A DNA stretch of 64,000 nt, from the NCBI RefSeq assembly GCF_024346755.1, contig NZ_AP024861.1, positions 2,046,001 through 2,110,000 of the forward strand, read 5' to 3'. The stretch's first letter is position 1. Each line of letters opens with the position of its first letter. A program made the translations under genes and the position numbers. The notes beneath the pieces were generated by a model. It saw only the letters and a program-made list of their open reading frames with translations. It made no database searches and was not told the DNA's origin. This document shows, one piece after another, positions 26,409 through 35,975 of this stretch. The DNA is from Vibrio aerogenes (GTDB lineage Bacteria; Pseudomonadota; Gammaproteobacteria; Enterobacterales; Vibrionaceae).

Positions 26409-27344
26409 ATGATTGAAATAAAGCATTTACGGACATTAGTTTCTTTGCGGGACACAGGCTCTCTCACAGCAACAGCAACAGCCTTACACCTGACACAGTC
26501 AGCACTTTCACACCAGATCAAAGATCTGGAATCGCGGATTGGCGGGCAGCTTTTTCTCAGAAAAACACGTCCGGTCAGATTCACACCTGAAGGAGAAATA
26601 CTCCTGAGGCTGGCCGATGAGATTCTGCCGAAAGTGACACGGGCAGAGCATGAAGTTGCCGGGCTGAAAGAAGATATCAACGGGCGTCTGCATATGGCCA
26701 TTGAGTGCCATTCCTGCTTTCAGTGGCTGATGCCCGCTATCCGTGAGTACCAGGTGGCATGGCCTCAGGTCGAACTGGACTTTTCTTCAGGCTTTGGCTT
26801 TGATCCCCTGCCGGCATTGCTTGCCGGTGAGCTTGATTTAGTCATTACTTCAGATATATTGCCCCGTTCTGAAGTTCACTATGAACCCTTGTTTGATTTT
26901 GAAATGCGTCTGGTGACAGCCATCAATCATCCGCTGGCCGGACGCACTCATATTGAGCCTGCGGATCTGGCTGATCAAACCATGTTGACTTATCCGGTGC
27001 AAAAACAGCGGCTGGATGTTTATAAGCACTTTCTTCAGCCTGATCATGTTGAGCCGGTCAGATGGAAACAGGCCGATAATACATTGATGCTGGTGCAAAT
27101 GGTGTCAGCGGGTCTTGGCGTCGCAGCGTTACCAAACTGGGCGATTAGTGAGTTTTCAAGGCAGAAACTCATTACCAGCCTGCCGCTTGGCGATAAAGGG
27201 CTGTGGCGCAGGCTTTTTGCTGCGATCCGCAACAGTGAAAAAGAAAAGCGATATATCCAGTCATTTTTTTCAGTCGCCCGTCAGCAATGTAAAGCCCATC
27301 TGGATGGCGTCAAAATCGCCTCTTTGGGCAACCGCGATGGATAG
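26409..27344 (+). CDS. metR: LysR-family activator of methionine genes
   Basis: 311 residues. An N-terminal LysR helix-turn-helix (IEIKHLRTLVSLRDTGSLT, then LTQSALSHQIKDLE) is followed by the substrate-binding domain, with CHSCFQWLMPAIREYQ typical of MetR. It senses homocysteine and activates metE. Divergent position relative to metE agrees. A bidirectional terminator follows. Confidence 0.95.
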   Translation: MIEIKHLRTLVSLRDTGSLTATATALHLTQSALSHQIKDLESRIGGQLFLRKTRPVRFTPEGEILLRLADEILPKVTRAEHEVAGLKEDINGRLHMAIECHSCFQWLMPAIREYQVAWPQVELDFSSGFGFDPLPALLAGELDLVITSDILPRSEVHYEPLFDFEMRLVTAINHPLAGRTHIEPADLADQTMLTYPVQKQRLDVYKHFLQPDHVEPVRWKQADNTLMLVQMVSAGLGVAALPNWAISEFSRQKLITSLPLGDKGLWRRLFAAIRNSEKEKRYIQSFFSVARQQCKAHLDGVKIASLGNRDG

Positions 27345-27390
27345 ACTGATCAGCATGACCAAACTGTATTTGGTATCACGTTCAAACATA

Positions 27391-27424
27391 AAAAAACCGA
27401 CCAGAGATATCTGATCGGTTTTCC
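27391..27424. terminator. Terminator after metR
   Basis: AAAAAACCGA…TCGGTTTT with an inner CAGA/TCTG stem; A- and T-runs on both sides, so it can act in both directions. Confidence 0.85.
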
Positions 27425-27486
27425 TTCATTTTCAAATTTTCAGGCTCTGTATCTATTTTAAAGATTGCACGTATTGAAGACTGAAT

Positions 27487-27537
27487 TTATCTGAGAACTC
27501 TATATATCATAGAACTTTATTTATCAGAGAACTTTGG
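27487..27537. repeat. 17-bp tandem repeat across the end of the amino-acid ABC ATPase gene
   Basis: Three degenerate units: TTATCTGAGAACTCTAT, ATATCATAGAACTTTAT and TTATCAGAGAACTTTGG. The last holds the final codons and stop of the ATPase gene; the others lie downstream. Confidence 0.9.
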
Positions 27538-28249
27538 CTAAAAATTGTTGCAAACGTGGATGTTCAGGGCTGTCAAAAACTGCAGCGGGTGAATCATCCA
27601 CTAACAAGGCGCCATCTTCCATAAATAAAACCCGATCAGCCACTTCTTTGGCAAAGCCCATTTCATGGGTCACAATGATCATCGTCATCCCTTCTGCCGC
27701 CAGGCCTTTAATGACATCCAGTACTTCGCCAACCATTTCCGGATCAAGTGCGGAGGTTGGTTCATCAAACAGCATCAAATCAGGCTGCATCGCCAGTGCC
27801 CGTGCAATCGCGACCCGCTGCTGTTGCCCGCCCGACAGATGGGAAGGGTAATTATTCATCCGGTCAGACAAACCGACACGGTCAATTAATTCCTTCGCCA
27901 TGGCCTCGACTTCTTTCGCCGGACGCTTAGACACTTTCAATGGTGCCAGCATGACGTTTTGCAAAGCCGTTTTATGTGGAAATAAATTAAAACTCTGAAA
28001 AACCATGCCGACATTCTGACGCAGCTGATTGATATCAGTCGACTGATCATACATATCAATGCCATCAACAATAATCTGCCCTTCGCTAATCACTTCCAGC
28101 TGATTCAACGTGCGCAAAAATGTCGACTTTCCTGAACCGGAAGGACCGATAATAGCGACCACTTCTCCCCGTTTCACAGTGGCACTGACCGCTTTTAAAG
28201 CATGACAACCATTCGGGTAAAATTTCTCAATCCCCGTGGCCACCACCAT
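27524..28249 (-). CDS. Polar amino-acid ABC transporter ATPase (GlnQ type)
   Basis: 241 residues from the ATG at 28249, which has AGGTG 6 bases upstream; a GTG start at 28276 overlapping the permease gene is an alternative. Walker [11 protein letters not shown]-loop [14 protein letters not shown], signature [16 protein letters not shown], Walker [15 protein letters not shown] and H-loop VTHEMGFA are all present, with the PAAT-family character. It powers uptake with the permease and binding protein encoded upstream. Confidence 0.93.
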   Translation of the reverse strand: MVVATGIEKFYPNGCHALKAVSATVKRGEVVAIIGPSGSGKSTFLRTLNQLEVISEGQIIVDGIDMYDQSTDINQLRQNVGMVFQSFNLFPHKTALQNVMLAPLKVSKRPAKEVEAMAKELIDRVGLSDRMNNYPSHLSGGQQQRVAIARALAMQPDLMLFDEPTSALDPEMVGEVLDVIKGLAAEGMTMIIVTHEMGFAKEVADRVLFMEDGALLVDDSPAAVFDSPEHPRLQQFLAKVL

Positions 28250-28268
28250 GTTTTCACCTGTATATTCT

Positions 28269-29216
28269 CTAGTCACTGGCAGATAACCTCTTTTCTAATA
28301 CCTGAATGGCCCACGACAATGTGCCGGTTACTAACAAATAAAGTGCAGCAACCGTAAACCAAACTTCAAATGGTGCAAAACTACCTGCCACAACTTCCCG
28401 GCCCGCCTTGGTTAAATCAGTAATTGAAATAACAGAAACCAGTGAAGAATCTTTGATCAGGTTAATAAATTGCCCGGCTAACGGCGGTAATGTTTTCTTC
28501 AGTGCCTGAGGAAGAATCACGTAGCTCATCGCCTGCGGATAAGTCATCCCAAGTGATCGTGCTGCCTCCATCTGCCCGGTTGCGACAGACTGAATCCCGG
28601 CCCGGATAATTTCAGCAACGTAAGCACCGGTAAAGATAGACAGTGCAACAACGCCGGCAGTAAACCGGTCAAGGTCTAACACCGTGCCAATAAAGAAATA
28701 AACAATGAAAATCTGAACCAACAGCGGTGTCCCGCGAATCAGTTCAACGTAGGTAAGCGACAGATCTCTGGCCACCTGATTCTTTGCCACCCGCATCAAC
28801 CCGAAGACCAGACCTAAAATCACGGCAAAAAACAGCGAGATAAAAGAAATTTTAATGGTCATCCATAAACCAAGGGCAATCGGGCCAAATTTCCAGTCAT
28901 GAAGCTGGGCTATCGTATCTCCCTCAAACACCAGATCACCGTCTCCGACGATCAGTTGGTCATATTTCCTGACAACCTGATCTGTGTCCCCATTATCGAA
29001 TTCGATGGTAATCTGCCCCCCATCAGTCAATGTGGCAACACCATCGCCATGCGCACGGATATCCTGCATTTCAGTGTTAACAACATAAGGCCACAAACGT
29101 TCCCAGTGCCAGTTATAATTAATATTTTTGCCAGACAGATAAACCGACCCGACCAGCATCACCATGATAACTGCATAGATGAAGTGCCCTATCCAGCGAC
29201 TGGTTTTTGATTGCAT
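28269..29216 (-). CDS. Polar amino-acid ABC transporter permease
   Basis: 315 residues. TM1 (about 10–27) is separated from the rest by a soluble ~75-residue insert with [20 protein letters not shown]. The core permease domain follows: [14 protein letters not shown] and the EAA motif [20 protein letters not shown], which are typical of His/Glu/Gln permeases. Only one permease gene is present, so a homodimer is likely. The insert is longer than in classical HisQ/GlnP proteins; a family with such N-termini is known, but its purpose is unclear to me. Confidence 0.9.
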   Translation of the reverse strand: MQSKTSRWIGHFIYAVIMVMLVGSVYLSGKNINYNWHWERLWPYVVNTEMQDIRAHGDGVATLTDGGQITIEFDNGDTDQVVRKYDQLIVGDGDLVFEGDTIAQLHDWKFGPIALGLWMTIKISFISLFFAVILGLVFGLMRVAKNQVARDLSLTYVELIRGTPLLVQIFIVYFFIGTVLDLDRFTAGVVALSIFTGAYVAEIIRAGIQSVATGQMEAARSLGMTYPQAMSYVILPQALKKTLPPLAGQFINLIKDSSLVSVISITDLTKAGREVVAGSFAPFEVWFTVAALYLLVTGTLSWAIQVLEKRLSASD

Positions 29217-29300
29217 TTTAATCTTTCTCTTTTTGTATGATTTGTCTGAGCAAGTATGAACAATACCTGCTCAGAATACCTGTTCACGATGATCTGGTTG

Positions 29301-30110
29301 TTACTGAACTTTTTTCAGCCACTTATCAGATTTAAACCATTTATCGTAAATTCGCTGATAGGTGCCGTCCCCTTTGACCTGACGAAGGTAGTTATTCAGG
29401 ACATTGAGGAAGTTCGGATCATCCTGACGAATCGCCCACCCAAGCGGTTCATAGGTGAATGGCTCATCAAGATGCACCACCTGCTGCTGATGCTGAGAGG
29501 AGTAAATTGCATTATATGGAAGGTCATAGACAAACGCGTCTGCTTTGCCGTTAGAAACCTGTAAAACCGCATCGACTTCGGTTTCAAACAAATCCAACTT
29601 TGCCTTCGGGATATAGCGTTTCGCTGCCTGAGCGCCCGTTGTACCAAGCTTACTGGTAATTGTATATTTAGGATTATTCAGATCTTTGTAGCTTTTAATC
29701 TTTCCGGCAAGTTTAGGTGAAACAAGCACAGACTGACCAATAACAATGTAAGGGTCAGCAAAGTTAACTTTCAGGTTGCGTTGTGCCGTCACCGTCATAC
29801 CCGAAATAATAATGTCACACTTATTCGTCTGGAGCGCCGGGATAATGCCATCCCATGCAGTATTGACCGGAACAAACTTCACGCCCAAAGACTTCGCCAT
29901 ATGCTTCGCCATATCCAGGTCGAAACCGATGAAGCGGCCATCTTTCGTTTTCATCTCAAAAGGCATATAACCTGCTTCAAAACAGGCTTTCAGTTCACCT
30001 TTACTGACGATTTGTTCCAGAGCAGACTCAGCGGCAACAGCCTGATAACCTGACAGCGCGGTATATGAAATCAAAGCACCAGTCAGTAGTGATTTTACGT
30101 GTTTATTCAT
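29301..30110 (-). CDS. Polar amino-acid ABC transporter binding protein
   Basis: 269 residues with a signal peptide (cleavage near YQAVAA). SBP_bac_3 family: LKACFEAGYMPFEMKTKDGR, GFDLDMAKHMAKSLG, CDIIISGMTVTAQR and a ligand-binding YDLPYNA. First gene of the operon and divergent from the Lrp-family gene. The bound amino acid cannot be read directly; the glutamine/polar type is likely. Confidence 0.92.
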   Translation of the reverse strand: MNKHVKSLLTGALISYTALSGYQAVAAESALEQIVSKGELKACFEAGYMPFEMKTKDGRFIGFDLDMAKHMAKSLGVKFVPVNTAWDGIIPALQTNKCDIIISGMTVTAQRNLKVNFADPYIVIGQSVLVSPKLAGKIKSYKDLNNPKYTITSKLGTTGAQAAKRYIPKAKLDLFETEVDAVLQVSNGKADAFVYDLPYNAIYSSQHQQQVVHLDEPFTYEPLGWAIRQDDPNFLNVLNNYLRQVKGDGTYQRIYDKWFKSDKWLKKVQ

Positions 30111-30332
30111 ACTATCTACTATCCCTTATTCTTTGTATGTTTTCCGTAACTTCAGATATTACGAAATGCGATGTTGTTTGATGATCTCATTCTGTATTCT
30201 TGTTCGGCCCAGCTGTTTTTTTATTCATATATAGCTGTCGGCTCATTATCATCCGGGTGGATAGCAGCCTCAATCGAAATAAGGAAAAACATCCGTATCT
30301 CGCTCATTTCCAATCAGGCTCAACCACTTTAA

Positions 30333-30361
30333 TATGCACACTTAATGAATATATATGCACA
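30333..30361. promoter_or_regulatory. Direct repeat TATGCACA in the divergent region
   Basis: TATGCACA occurs at 30333–30340 and 30354–30361, 21 bases (two helix turns) apart. This is in the 469-base gap between the binding-protein gene and the Lrp-family gene. It might be a site for that regulator. I see no ORF or hairpin worth reporting in the rest of the gap. Confidence 0.3.
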
Positions 30362-30579
30362 AACCAAATCATTCTGAGATCTCTATAGTGCTTCAGAACC
30401 ACTACCTTTTTCAACATTTTCTTGGGATCTATAGCAAACAAAGCAGAAAAATACACTTCAGATGACTCAATGAAGCACATGAAATGTGCAAAAACCGAGC
30501 AATAAAAACAACCTTGTTTGTCTGTATGAGATGAATTAATCTCAAGACACTCAATTCAGCCTCACCCGGAGCCAAACAC

Positions 30580-31053
30580 ATGCAGCTGGATGATTTTGAT
30601 AAAAAAATACTTGAACTGATGCAAAAAAACAGTCGAATACCGACTGAAACCATTGCAGAACAAATTGGTTTATCCACTTCCGCAGTACAAAGAAGACTCA
30701 AAAAAATGCGTGAGGAAAAAGTCATCCTCAATGAAATCGTGGTTGTTGCCCCCCAATATCTGACACATACCATGACTTTCATCGCAGGAATGGAAATTGA
30801 ACGGGATAACTACGAGGTACTGGCCCGGTTTAAAGCATGGGCAAAAGCGAAAGATAATATTCAGCAAATTTATTATGTGACTGGTCAGGTTGACCTGATG
30901 ATTGTTGTGACTGCCGCAGATGCGGTCGCTTATGACGCATTTATTGAATTACTGATGCAGGAAAATCCTCAGATTCAGCGGGTAAAAACACATGTGGTGC
31001 TCGACAAACCCAAGCAATCTTTTTATGTGCCACTCAAAGAAGCCCAGCAATAA
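30580..31053 (+). CDS. Lrp/AsnC-family transcriptional regulator
   Basis: 157 residues. N-terminal helix-turn-helix (DDFDKKILELMQKNSRIPTE, then IGLSTSAVQRRLKKMREE) and a C-terminal RAM ligand domain with YYVTGQVDLMIVV. CGGAG lies upstream of the ATG. The divergent position suggests it controls the amino-acid transporter, sensing an amino acid. It is too divergent to be global Lrp. Confidence 0.92.
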   Translation: MQLDDFDKKILELMQKNSRIPTETIAEQIGLSTSAVQRRLKKMREEKVILNEIVVVAPQYLTHTMTFIAGMEIERDNYEVLARFKAWAKAKDNIQQIYYVTGQVDLMIVVTAADAVAYDAFIELLMQENPQIQRVKTHVVLDKPKQSFYVPLKEAQQ

Positions 31054-31071
31054 AAGCACGCTTTCTCCGGC

Positions 31072-31108
31072 ATAAAAATACCGGGAGCAGTGAGCCACTC
31101 TCCGGTAT
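31072..31108 (-). terminator. Terminator after the DUF4250 gene
   Basis: ATACCGG… / …CCGGTAT stem with TTTTTATG following on the minus strand, ten bases past the stop. Confidence 0.75.
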
Positions 31109-31117
31109 ATCAACGAA

Positions 31118-31312
31118 TTAAATGGCCTTAAACTGATTCGTCAGCGGATCATACTGATATCCCATCCCCGCCAGCTTATCGATGACCAGTTCGGAGTCAA
31201 ACTCATAAGTTACCGTCAAATCGTCAAAGCTATCACACTCCAGACGAAGCTTTTCATTCACAATACCAAGCAAAATAGGACTATCCAGTTTCCCGACATT
31301 TGATAAATCCAT
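31118..31312 (-). CDS. Small DUF4250-family protein
   Basis: 64 residues, beginning MDLSNVGKLDSPILLGIVNE and ending YDPLTNQFKAI. This matches the DUF4250 family as I know it; function unknown. AAGGAG lies 9 bases before the ATG at 31312, which decides against a longer frame from 31384. No membrane segment. It is 105 bases downstream of the membrane-protein gene and may share its transcript. Confidence 0.8.
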   Translation of the reverse strand: MDLSNVGKLDSPILLGIVNEKLRLECDSFDDLTVTYEFDSELVIDKLAGMGYQYDPLTNQFKAI

Positions 31313-31417
31313 CGCGATACTCTCCTTCTGCAGATCTGCCACGAAAAAATACCACCTATTCAAGCGTAGCCCCAAATCTGTCATCAGCGCGCAAATATCA
31401 TGGAAGAATTGTCCGGT

Positions 31418-32194
31418 TTAGCGTGAATCCGGACGCTGTATCACACAATCAGGCTGGTGAGCCGGACAATTGAGGCTCTGCTGAGATAACTGAATGTGTT
31501 GATTTTGTGAATTGTGCTGATACAGCGAGTTAAAGCCGGTCATCGATGAAAGGAGCAAAAGGCATGACAGGGCCAACAACACCCGGCTCACAGTTGAAGA
31601 CAGAAACAGATGCCAGCACCACAACAACAACCCGGCAATCATCAAACTGAAATAGATTAAAACAGAAGAAGTCATGATCGACAGCTGTTCATCCGAAAGC
31701 CCGTAAGTAAACGGAACAATGCAGACTGTGATCATCATTGCCGCCAGAACGCCAACAGCCGGAAGTAATTTATGAAATGCCTGCAAACGGGATTTCGCCA
31801 TGACCAATAACAAATGGGCACTGATTGCACCGGACAAAATAGTCGAGAAAGCAATCACGACCCCACCAATCCAGTCCGGCATCCCGACTATCGTCATGAT
31901 CACCAGAACCAGTGCTGCCATATCAGCCAGCCATAACAACATCAATGGCCCTGAGTCACGGGTTTTCCCTGTTTTCACCCGGGTATAAAGCCCGGCGATC
32001 AAAGCAGTGACGACCATAGCCAGTAAATGCTGAACCGCCACACTTGCCCACAATAACGCCAGTACCGGAAATAACCGGTGAATCCTTCCTCTTTGACCGG
32101 GGCAGATTTCTCCTTTCATCAAAACTAAGGTCAAAATCAACTGGGCCCCTGCAAGCATTGGGATCAGTGCAGAGAAAAAAGCAGATAACATCAT
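31418..32194 (-). CDS. Multi-pass membrane protein of unknown function
   Basis: 258 residues with about seven hydrophobic segments, including IPMLAGAQLILTLVLMKG, MLLWLADMAALVLVIM and a final VLLALSCLLLLSSM. The C-terminal tail is polar, Gln/Asn-rich and has two cysteines (LNCPAHQPDC). I do not recognise the family. The neighbours give no clear hint. Codon use looks ordinary. Confidence 0.75.
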   Translation of the reverse strand: MMLSAFFSALIPMLAGAQLILTLVLMKGEICPGQRGRIHRLFPVLALLWASVAVQHLLAMVVTALIAGLYTRVKTGKTRDSGPLMLLWLADMAALVLVIMTIVGMPDWIGGVVIAFSTILSGAISAHLLLVMAKSRLQAFHKLLPAVGVLAAMMITVCIVPFTYGLSDEQLSIMTSSVLIYFSLMIAGLLLWCWHLFLSSTVSRVLLALSCLLLLSSMTGFNSLYQHNSQNQHIQLSQQSLNCPAHQPDCVIQRPDSR

Positions 32195-32367
32195 AATTTA
32201 CAGCAATTCAGATTCAGGTTAGGCGCAGATTATATCAAAACCGGTCAGGCGCAAAGAACGAAATCATCACCCTTTGTTTCTGATCTGATTTTCCCGGATA
32301 TCAATATGGCTGGTTTTCGTTATCGGCCCCCGCTATAATTCCCGCCACAAAATGATGAGGTCAAAAA

Positions 32368-34602
32368 ATGCACAACGCTGTTACACCAATTTTCGGACAC
32401 AAAAAATACTGGGCGGAATGTTTCGGTACCGCGCCTTTTCTGCCGACCAGTAAAAAAGAAATGGAGAAATTGGGCTGGGACAGCTGTGATGTGATCATCG
32501 TAACCGGTGATGCTTATGTCGATCATCCAAGCTTTGGTATGGCGATTATCGGGCGCTTACTTGAATCTCAGGGTTTCCGGGTCGGTATTATTGCCCAGCC
32601 GGCGTGGAAAGATAAGCAGGATTTTATGGCCCTTGGCAAACCGAACCTGTTTTTTGGTATCACGGCCGGCAATATGGATTCGATGATTAACCGTTATACT
32701 GCTGACCGGAAAATCCGCCATGATGATGCGTACACGCCGGATAATCAGGGAGGTCGCCGGCCAGACCGGGCAACACTGGTTTATTCTCAAAGATGCCGCG
32801 AAGCATATAAGGATGTGCCGGTAATTCTGGGGGGGATTGAAGCAAGCCTGAGACGTGTGGCCCATTATGATTACTGGTCTGACAAAATTCGCCGTTCGGT
32901 GTTATTCGATGCAAAAGCCGATTTACTTCTGTTTGGTAACGCAGAACGAGCCTTAATTGAGGTCGCTCACCGGCTTGCAGGTGGTGAGGCGGTGGAAACG
33001 CTGCAAAACATTCGCGGTACAGCAGTGATTCGACAGGCTGCACCAGAAAATTTCCGGGTGATTGATTCATCGAGAATTGAAAAACCAGGACGTCCGTTTG
33101 TGCCGGTCAATCCTTATCAAACCGAAACGGCCTGCGAAACCAATAAGAATAATGAACAATCTCAGCCTATTACGGTCCGTCCTTCCCGTCATGATGCAAA
33201 AACGACAGCAGTCCGGTTACCTTCATTTGAAAAACTGCTCAATGACCGGATTTTGTATGCCCATGCAAGCCGTATTCTTCATCTGGAAACCAACCCATAT
33301 TCCGGAAGAGCATTAATACAAAAACATGGTGATCGCGAATTGTGGGTCAATCAGGCCCCGATTCCGCTCACGACTGAAGAGATGGATTTTGTTTTTGGCT
33401 TGCCCTACGCAAGAACACCGCATCCCCGCTACGGCAAATCCAAAATTCCGGCTTATGACATGATTAAAACCTCTGTCAATATTATGCGGGGCTGTTTTGG
33501 GGGATGTTCTTTTTGCTCGATTACAGAACATGAAGGCAGAATTATCCAGAATCGCTCTCAGGAATCCATTATTGAAGAGCTGCAAGAGATTCGCGATAAA
33601 GTACCGGGCTTTACCGGAACGATATCAGACCTTGGCGGGCCGACGGCCAATATGTACCGCCTTGGCTGTTCAGATCCGAAAGCGGAAGCAAATTGCCGCC
33701 GTCCTTCATGTGTTTTTCCGGGAATTTGTCACAAACTGAACACTGACCATAAACATACAATCGATCTTTACCGTGCTGCCCGCGGCGTCGATGGCATTAA
33801 GAAAGTGCTGATTGCCTCCGGGGTTCGCTACGATCTGGCAATCGAGTCGCCGGAATATGTCAAAGAGCTGGTCACTCATCATGTGGGCGGATACCTGAAA
33901 ATTGCACCGGAACACACAGAAAAAGGACCGCTTGATCTGATGATGAAACCGGGCATGGGCACCTATGACAAGTTTAAAGCCATGTTCGAAAAGTTCAGCG
34001 CAGAAGCCGGTAAAAAACAGTACCTGATTCCTTATTTTATCTCTGCTCATCCCGGTACAGAAGATGAAGATATGCTCAATCTGGCTTTATGGCTGAAACA
34101 GAATAACTTTGAATGCGATCAGGTCCAGAATTTTTATCCTTCGCCGATGTGTAATGCAACGGCGATGTACCACTCTGAAACGAACCCGCTGAAACGGGTC
34201 AAATATAAGCAGAGGGATGTTATTCCTGTCGCAAAAGGAGAAAGGCAAAGACGTTTGCATAAAGCCTTACTCCGCTATCACGACCCGAAAAACTGGCCGC
34301 TGATCAGGGAAGCTTTAATCAAAATGAATAAAAAGCATCTCATTGGTGACAAGCCCGGATGTCTGATTCCTGCAGAGGACCCGCAAAACAGCCATACCCC
34401 CGCACAGCGCAGAAAATCTGGCCGGCATGGTTCAAACCGCTTTGCGACAAAACATACCAAAAATCAGCCGGGTTTGATGCAAAACGGACAACGAAATAAC
34501 AAAGATAAGCAGCAACCTCAATCATCTCAGTCACGGAACCAGTCAAAGTCTGGCGCCCAACCCACCCATTCGCCAAAGAGAAAGACAAAAAAAGCGCGAT
34601 AA
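32368..34602 (+). CDS. ygiQ: YgiQ-family radical SAM protein
   Basis: 744 residues. The radical SAM cluster motif is [17 protein letters not shown] (CX3CX2C). The N-terminal region, with [20 protein letters not shown] and [17 protein letters not shown], and [10 protein letters not shown] later are hallmarks of YgiQ. The reaction is not established for the family. The last ~80 residues are a low-complexity, Gln/Lys/Arg-rich tail, as in other members. GAGG precedes the ATG. Its stop codon is inside the terminator stem serving the convergent serC. Confidence 0.95.
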   Translation: MHNAVTPIFGHKKYWAECFGTAPFLPTSKKEMEKLGWDSCDVIIVTGDAYVDHPSFGMAIIGRLLESQGFRVGIIAQPAWKDKQDFMALGKPNLFFGITAGNMDSMINRYTADRKIRHDDAYTPDNQGGRRPDRATLVYSQRCREAYKDVPVILGGIEASLRRVAHYDYWSDKIRRSVLFDAKADLLLFGNAERALIEVAHRLAGGEAVETLQNIRGTAVIRQAAPENFRVIDSSRIEKPGRPFVPVNPYQTETACETNKNNEQSQPITVRPSRHDAKTTAVRLPSFEKLLNDRILYAHASRILHLETNPYSGRALIQKHGDRELWVNQAPIPLTTEEMDFVFGLPYARTPHPRYGKSKIPAYDMIKTSVNIMRGCFGGCSFCSITEHEGRIIQNRSQESIIEELQEIRDKVPGFTGTISDLGGPTANMYRLGCSDPKAEANCRRPSCVFPGICHKLNTDHKHTIDLYRAARGVDGIKKVLIASGVRYDLAIESPEYVKELVTHHVGGYLKIAPEHTEKGPLDLMMKPGMGTYDKFKAMFEKFSAEAGKKQYLIPYFISAHPGTEDEDMLNLALWLKQNNFECDQVQNFYPSPMCNATAMYHSETNPLKRVKYKQRDVIPVAKGERQRRLHKALLRYHDPKNWPLIREALIKMNKKHLIGDKPGCLIPAEDPQNSHTPAQRRKSGRHGSNRFATKHTKNQPGLMQNGQRNNKDKQQPQSSQSRNQSKSGAQPTHSPKRKTKKAR

Positions 34603-34613
34603 ACCATCGCGCT
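34586..34613 (-). terminator. Terminator of serC, overlapping the ygiQ stop codon
   Basis: AAGCGCGAT / ATCGCGCTT 9-bp stem with a 4-base loop and TTTTTTT on the minus strand. The ygiQ TAA (34600–34602) lies within it. Confidence 0.92.
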
Positions 34614-34643
34614 TCACTTTCATCTGAATCCGGAAAATACGCT

Positions 34644-35738
34644 TCAGGCGTATTTTTCTTCAAAGGTTTTCATAAAGTTAACCAGCGCCTGAACACCTTC
34701 CAGCGGCATTGCGTTATAAATGGAAGCTCTCATTCCACCCACAGCCCGGTGACCTTTCAGTGCGACCAGTCCCTGCGCTGCTGCTTCTTCGAGAAAAGTG
34801 CTGTCCAAATCAGGGTTTTCGAGCTGAAAAGGAACATTCATCAGCGAACGGTTATCCGGATGAACTTTATTCTTATAGAAAGAAGACTGATCAATATAAT
34901 CATACAGCAAAGCGGCTTTTTTCCGGTTCACCTGTTCTATCACTTTCACCCCACCCTGCGCTTTCAGCCACTGGAAAACCAGCCCTGATAAATACCAGGC
35001 AAATGTTGGTGGTGTATTAAACATCGAGTCCTTTTCAGCCAGAATCTTATAGTTCAGCACGGAAGGCAGCACATCACTGGCCAAATCAAGTAGATCATCA
35101 CGAACAATCGCAATACAAATACCTGCCGGACCCACGTTTTTCTGAGCACCGGCATAAATGACACCATATTTGCTGACATCAATCTCACGGGAAAGAATTG
35201 TCGATGACATATCGGCGACAATGGGTTTATCTGTTACCGGCAGGTCATTGATTTCAATACCATCAATCGTCTCATTCGGACAGAAATGAACATAAGCAGA
35301 TTCGGCATTCACCTGCCACTCACTTGCAGGTTTTACCGCAACGAGTCCGTCACATTCTGTTTTTGCTTCATAAATATCAACATCGCAATATCTGCGCGCT
35401 TCTTCAATCGCGCTCTCAGCCCAATATCCGGCATCAATATAAGTTGCTTTTTTAGCAGCTCCCAACAGGTTCAGTGGGACCGCTGCAAACTGAGCTCGCG
35501 CGCCACCCTGACAGAAAAGGACTTTATAGTTGTCCGGGATATTCAGCAAATCCCGGAGATCCTGCTCGGCCTGATTTGCGACTTCAATAAATTCTTTACT
35601 GCGGTGGCTGATTTCCATGACCGATGTTCCAAGGCCATGCCATTCAACAAATTCCGCTTGTGCTTTTTGCATTACAGCTTTTGGTAAAACAGCAGGACCT
35701 GCACTGAAATTGAATACAGTGTCAGCATTTGGCTCCAT
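34644..35738 (-). CDS. serC: Phosphoserine aminotransferase
   Basis: 364 residues. Converts 3-phosphohydroxypyruvate to phosphoserine in serine synthesis, and acts in the pyridoxal phosphate pathway. Marks: [13 protein letters not shown] at the start, [23 protein letters not shown], and [10 protein letters not shown] with the PLP lysine. Standard length. Divided from the upstream ydgA-like gene by a terminator and two short repeat arrays. Confidence 0.97.
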   Translation of the reverse strand: MEPNADTVFNFSAGPAVLPKAVMQKAQAEFVEWHGLGTSVMEISHRSKEFIEVANQAEQDLRDLLNIPDNYKVLFCQGGARAQFAAVPLNLLGAAKKATYIDAGYWAESAIEEARRYCDVDIYEAKTECDGLVAVKPASEWQVNAESAYVHFCPNETIDGIEINDLPVTDKPIVADMSSTILSREIDVSKYGVIYAGAQKNVGPAGICIAIVRDDLLDLASDVLPSVLNYKILAEKDSMFNTPPTFAWYLSGLVFQWLKAQGGVKVIEQVNRKKAALLYDYIDQSSFYKNKVHPDNRSLMNVPFQLENPDLDSTFLEEAAAQGLVALKGHRAVGGMRASIYNAMPLEGVQALVNFMKTFEEKYA

Positions 35739-35808
35739 GAATGATTTACTCCTACGATCAAAGAGAAAAAGAAAGGTTCATACGATTAATAACACTTTTT
35801 CTCTGACA

Positions 35809-35870
35809 AAAAAAGTTACCGGGCAAAAAAGTTACTGGGTAAAAATTACCGGGTAAAAAAGATATTGGCC
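35809..35870. repeat. 16-bp tandem repeat between ydgA-like gene and serC
   Basis: Four degenerate units: AAAAAAGTTACCGGGC, AAAAAAGTTACTGGGT, AAAAATTACCGGGT (14 bp) and AAAAAAGATATTGGCC. Confidence 0.93.
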
Positions 35871-35899
35871 CCAGAGCATGTTGGTCTGGCTATATAAGA

Positions 35900-35935
35900 C
35901 ATAAGACAGAAAAGAGGCATAAGACAGAAAAGAGG
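35900..35935. repeat. 18-bp perfect direct repeat overlapping a terminator arm
   Basis: CATAAGACAGAAAAGAGG twice in tandem. The second copy supplies the arm AAAAGAGG of the terminator that follows. Confidence 0.95.
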
Positions 35936-35953
35936 CGCAAAGCACCTCTTTTC
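35926..35953 (-). terminator. Terminator of the ydgA-like gene
   Basis: AAAAGAGG / CCTCTTTT with GC extension across a short loop. On the minus strand it follows the ydgA-like stop by about 22 bases and ends in TTTTCTG. Its 3' arm has been duplicated once downstream. Confidence 0.75.
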
Positions 35954-35975
35954 CTTTTTGATGACAGATTCAGTT

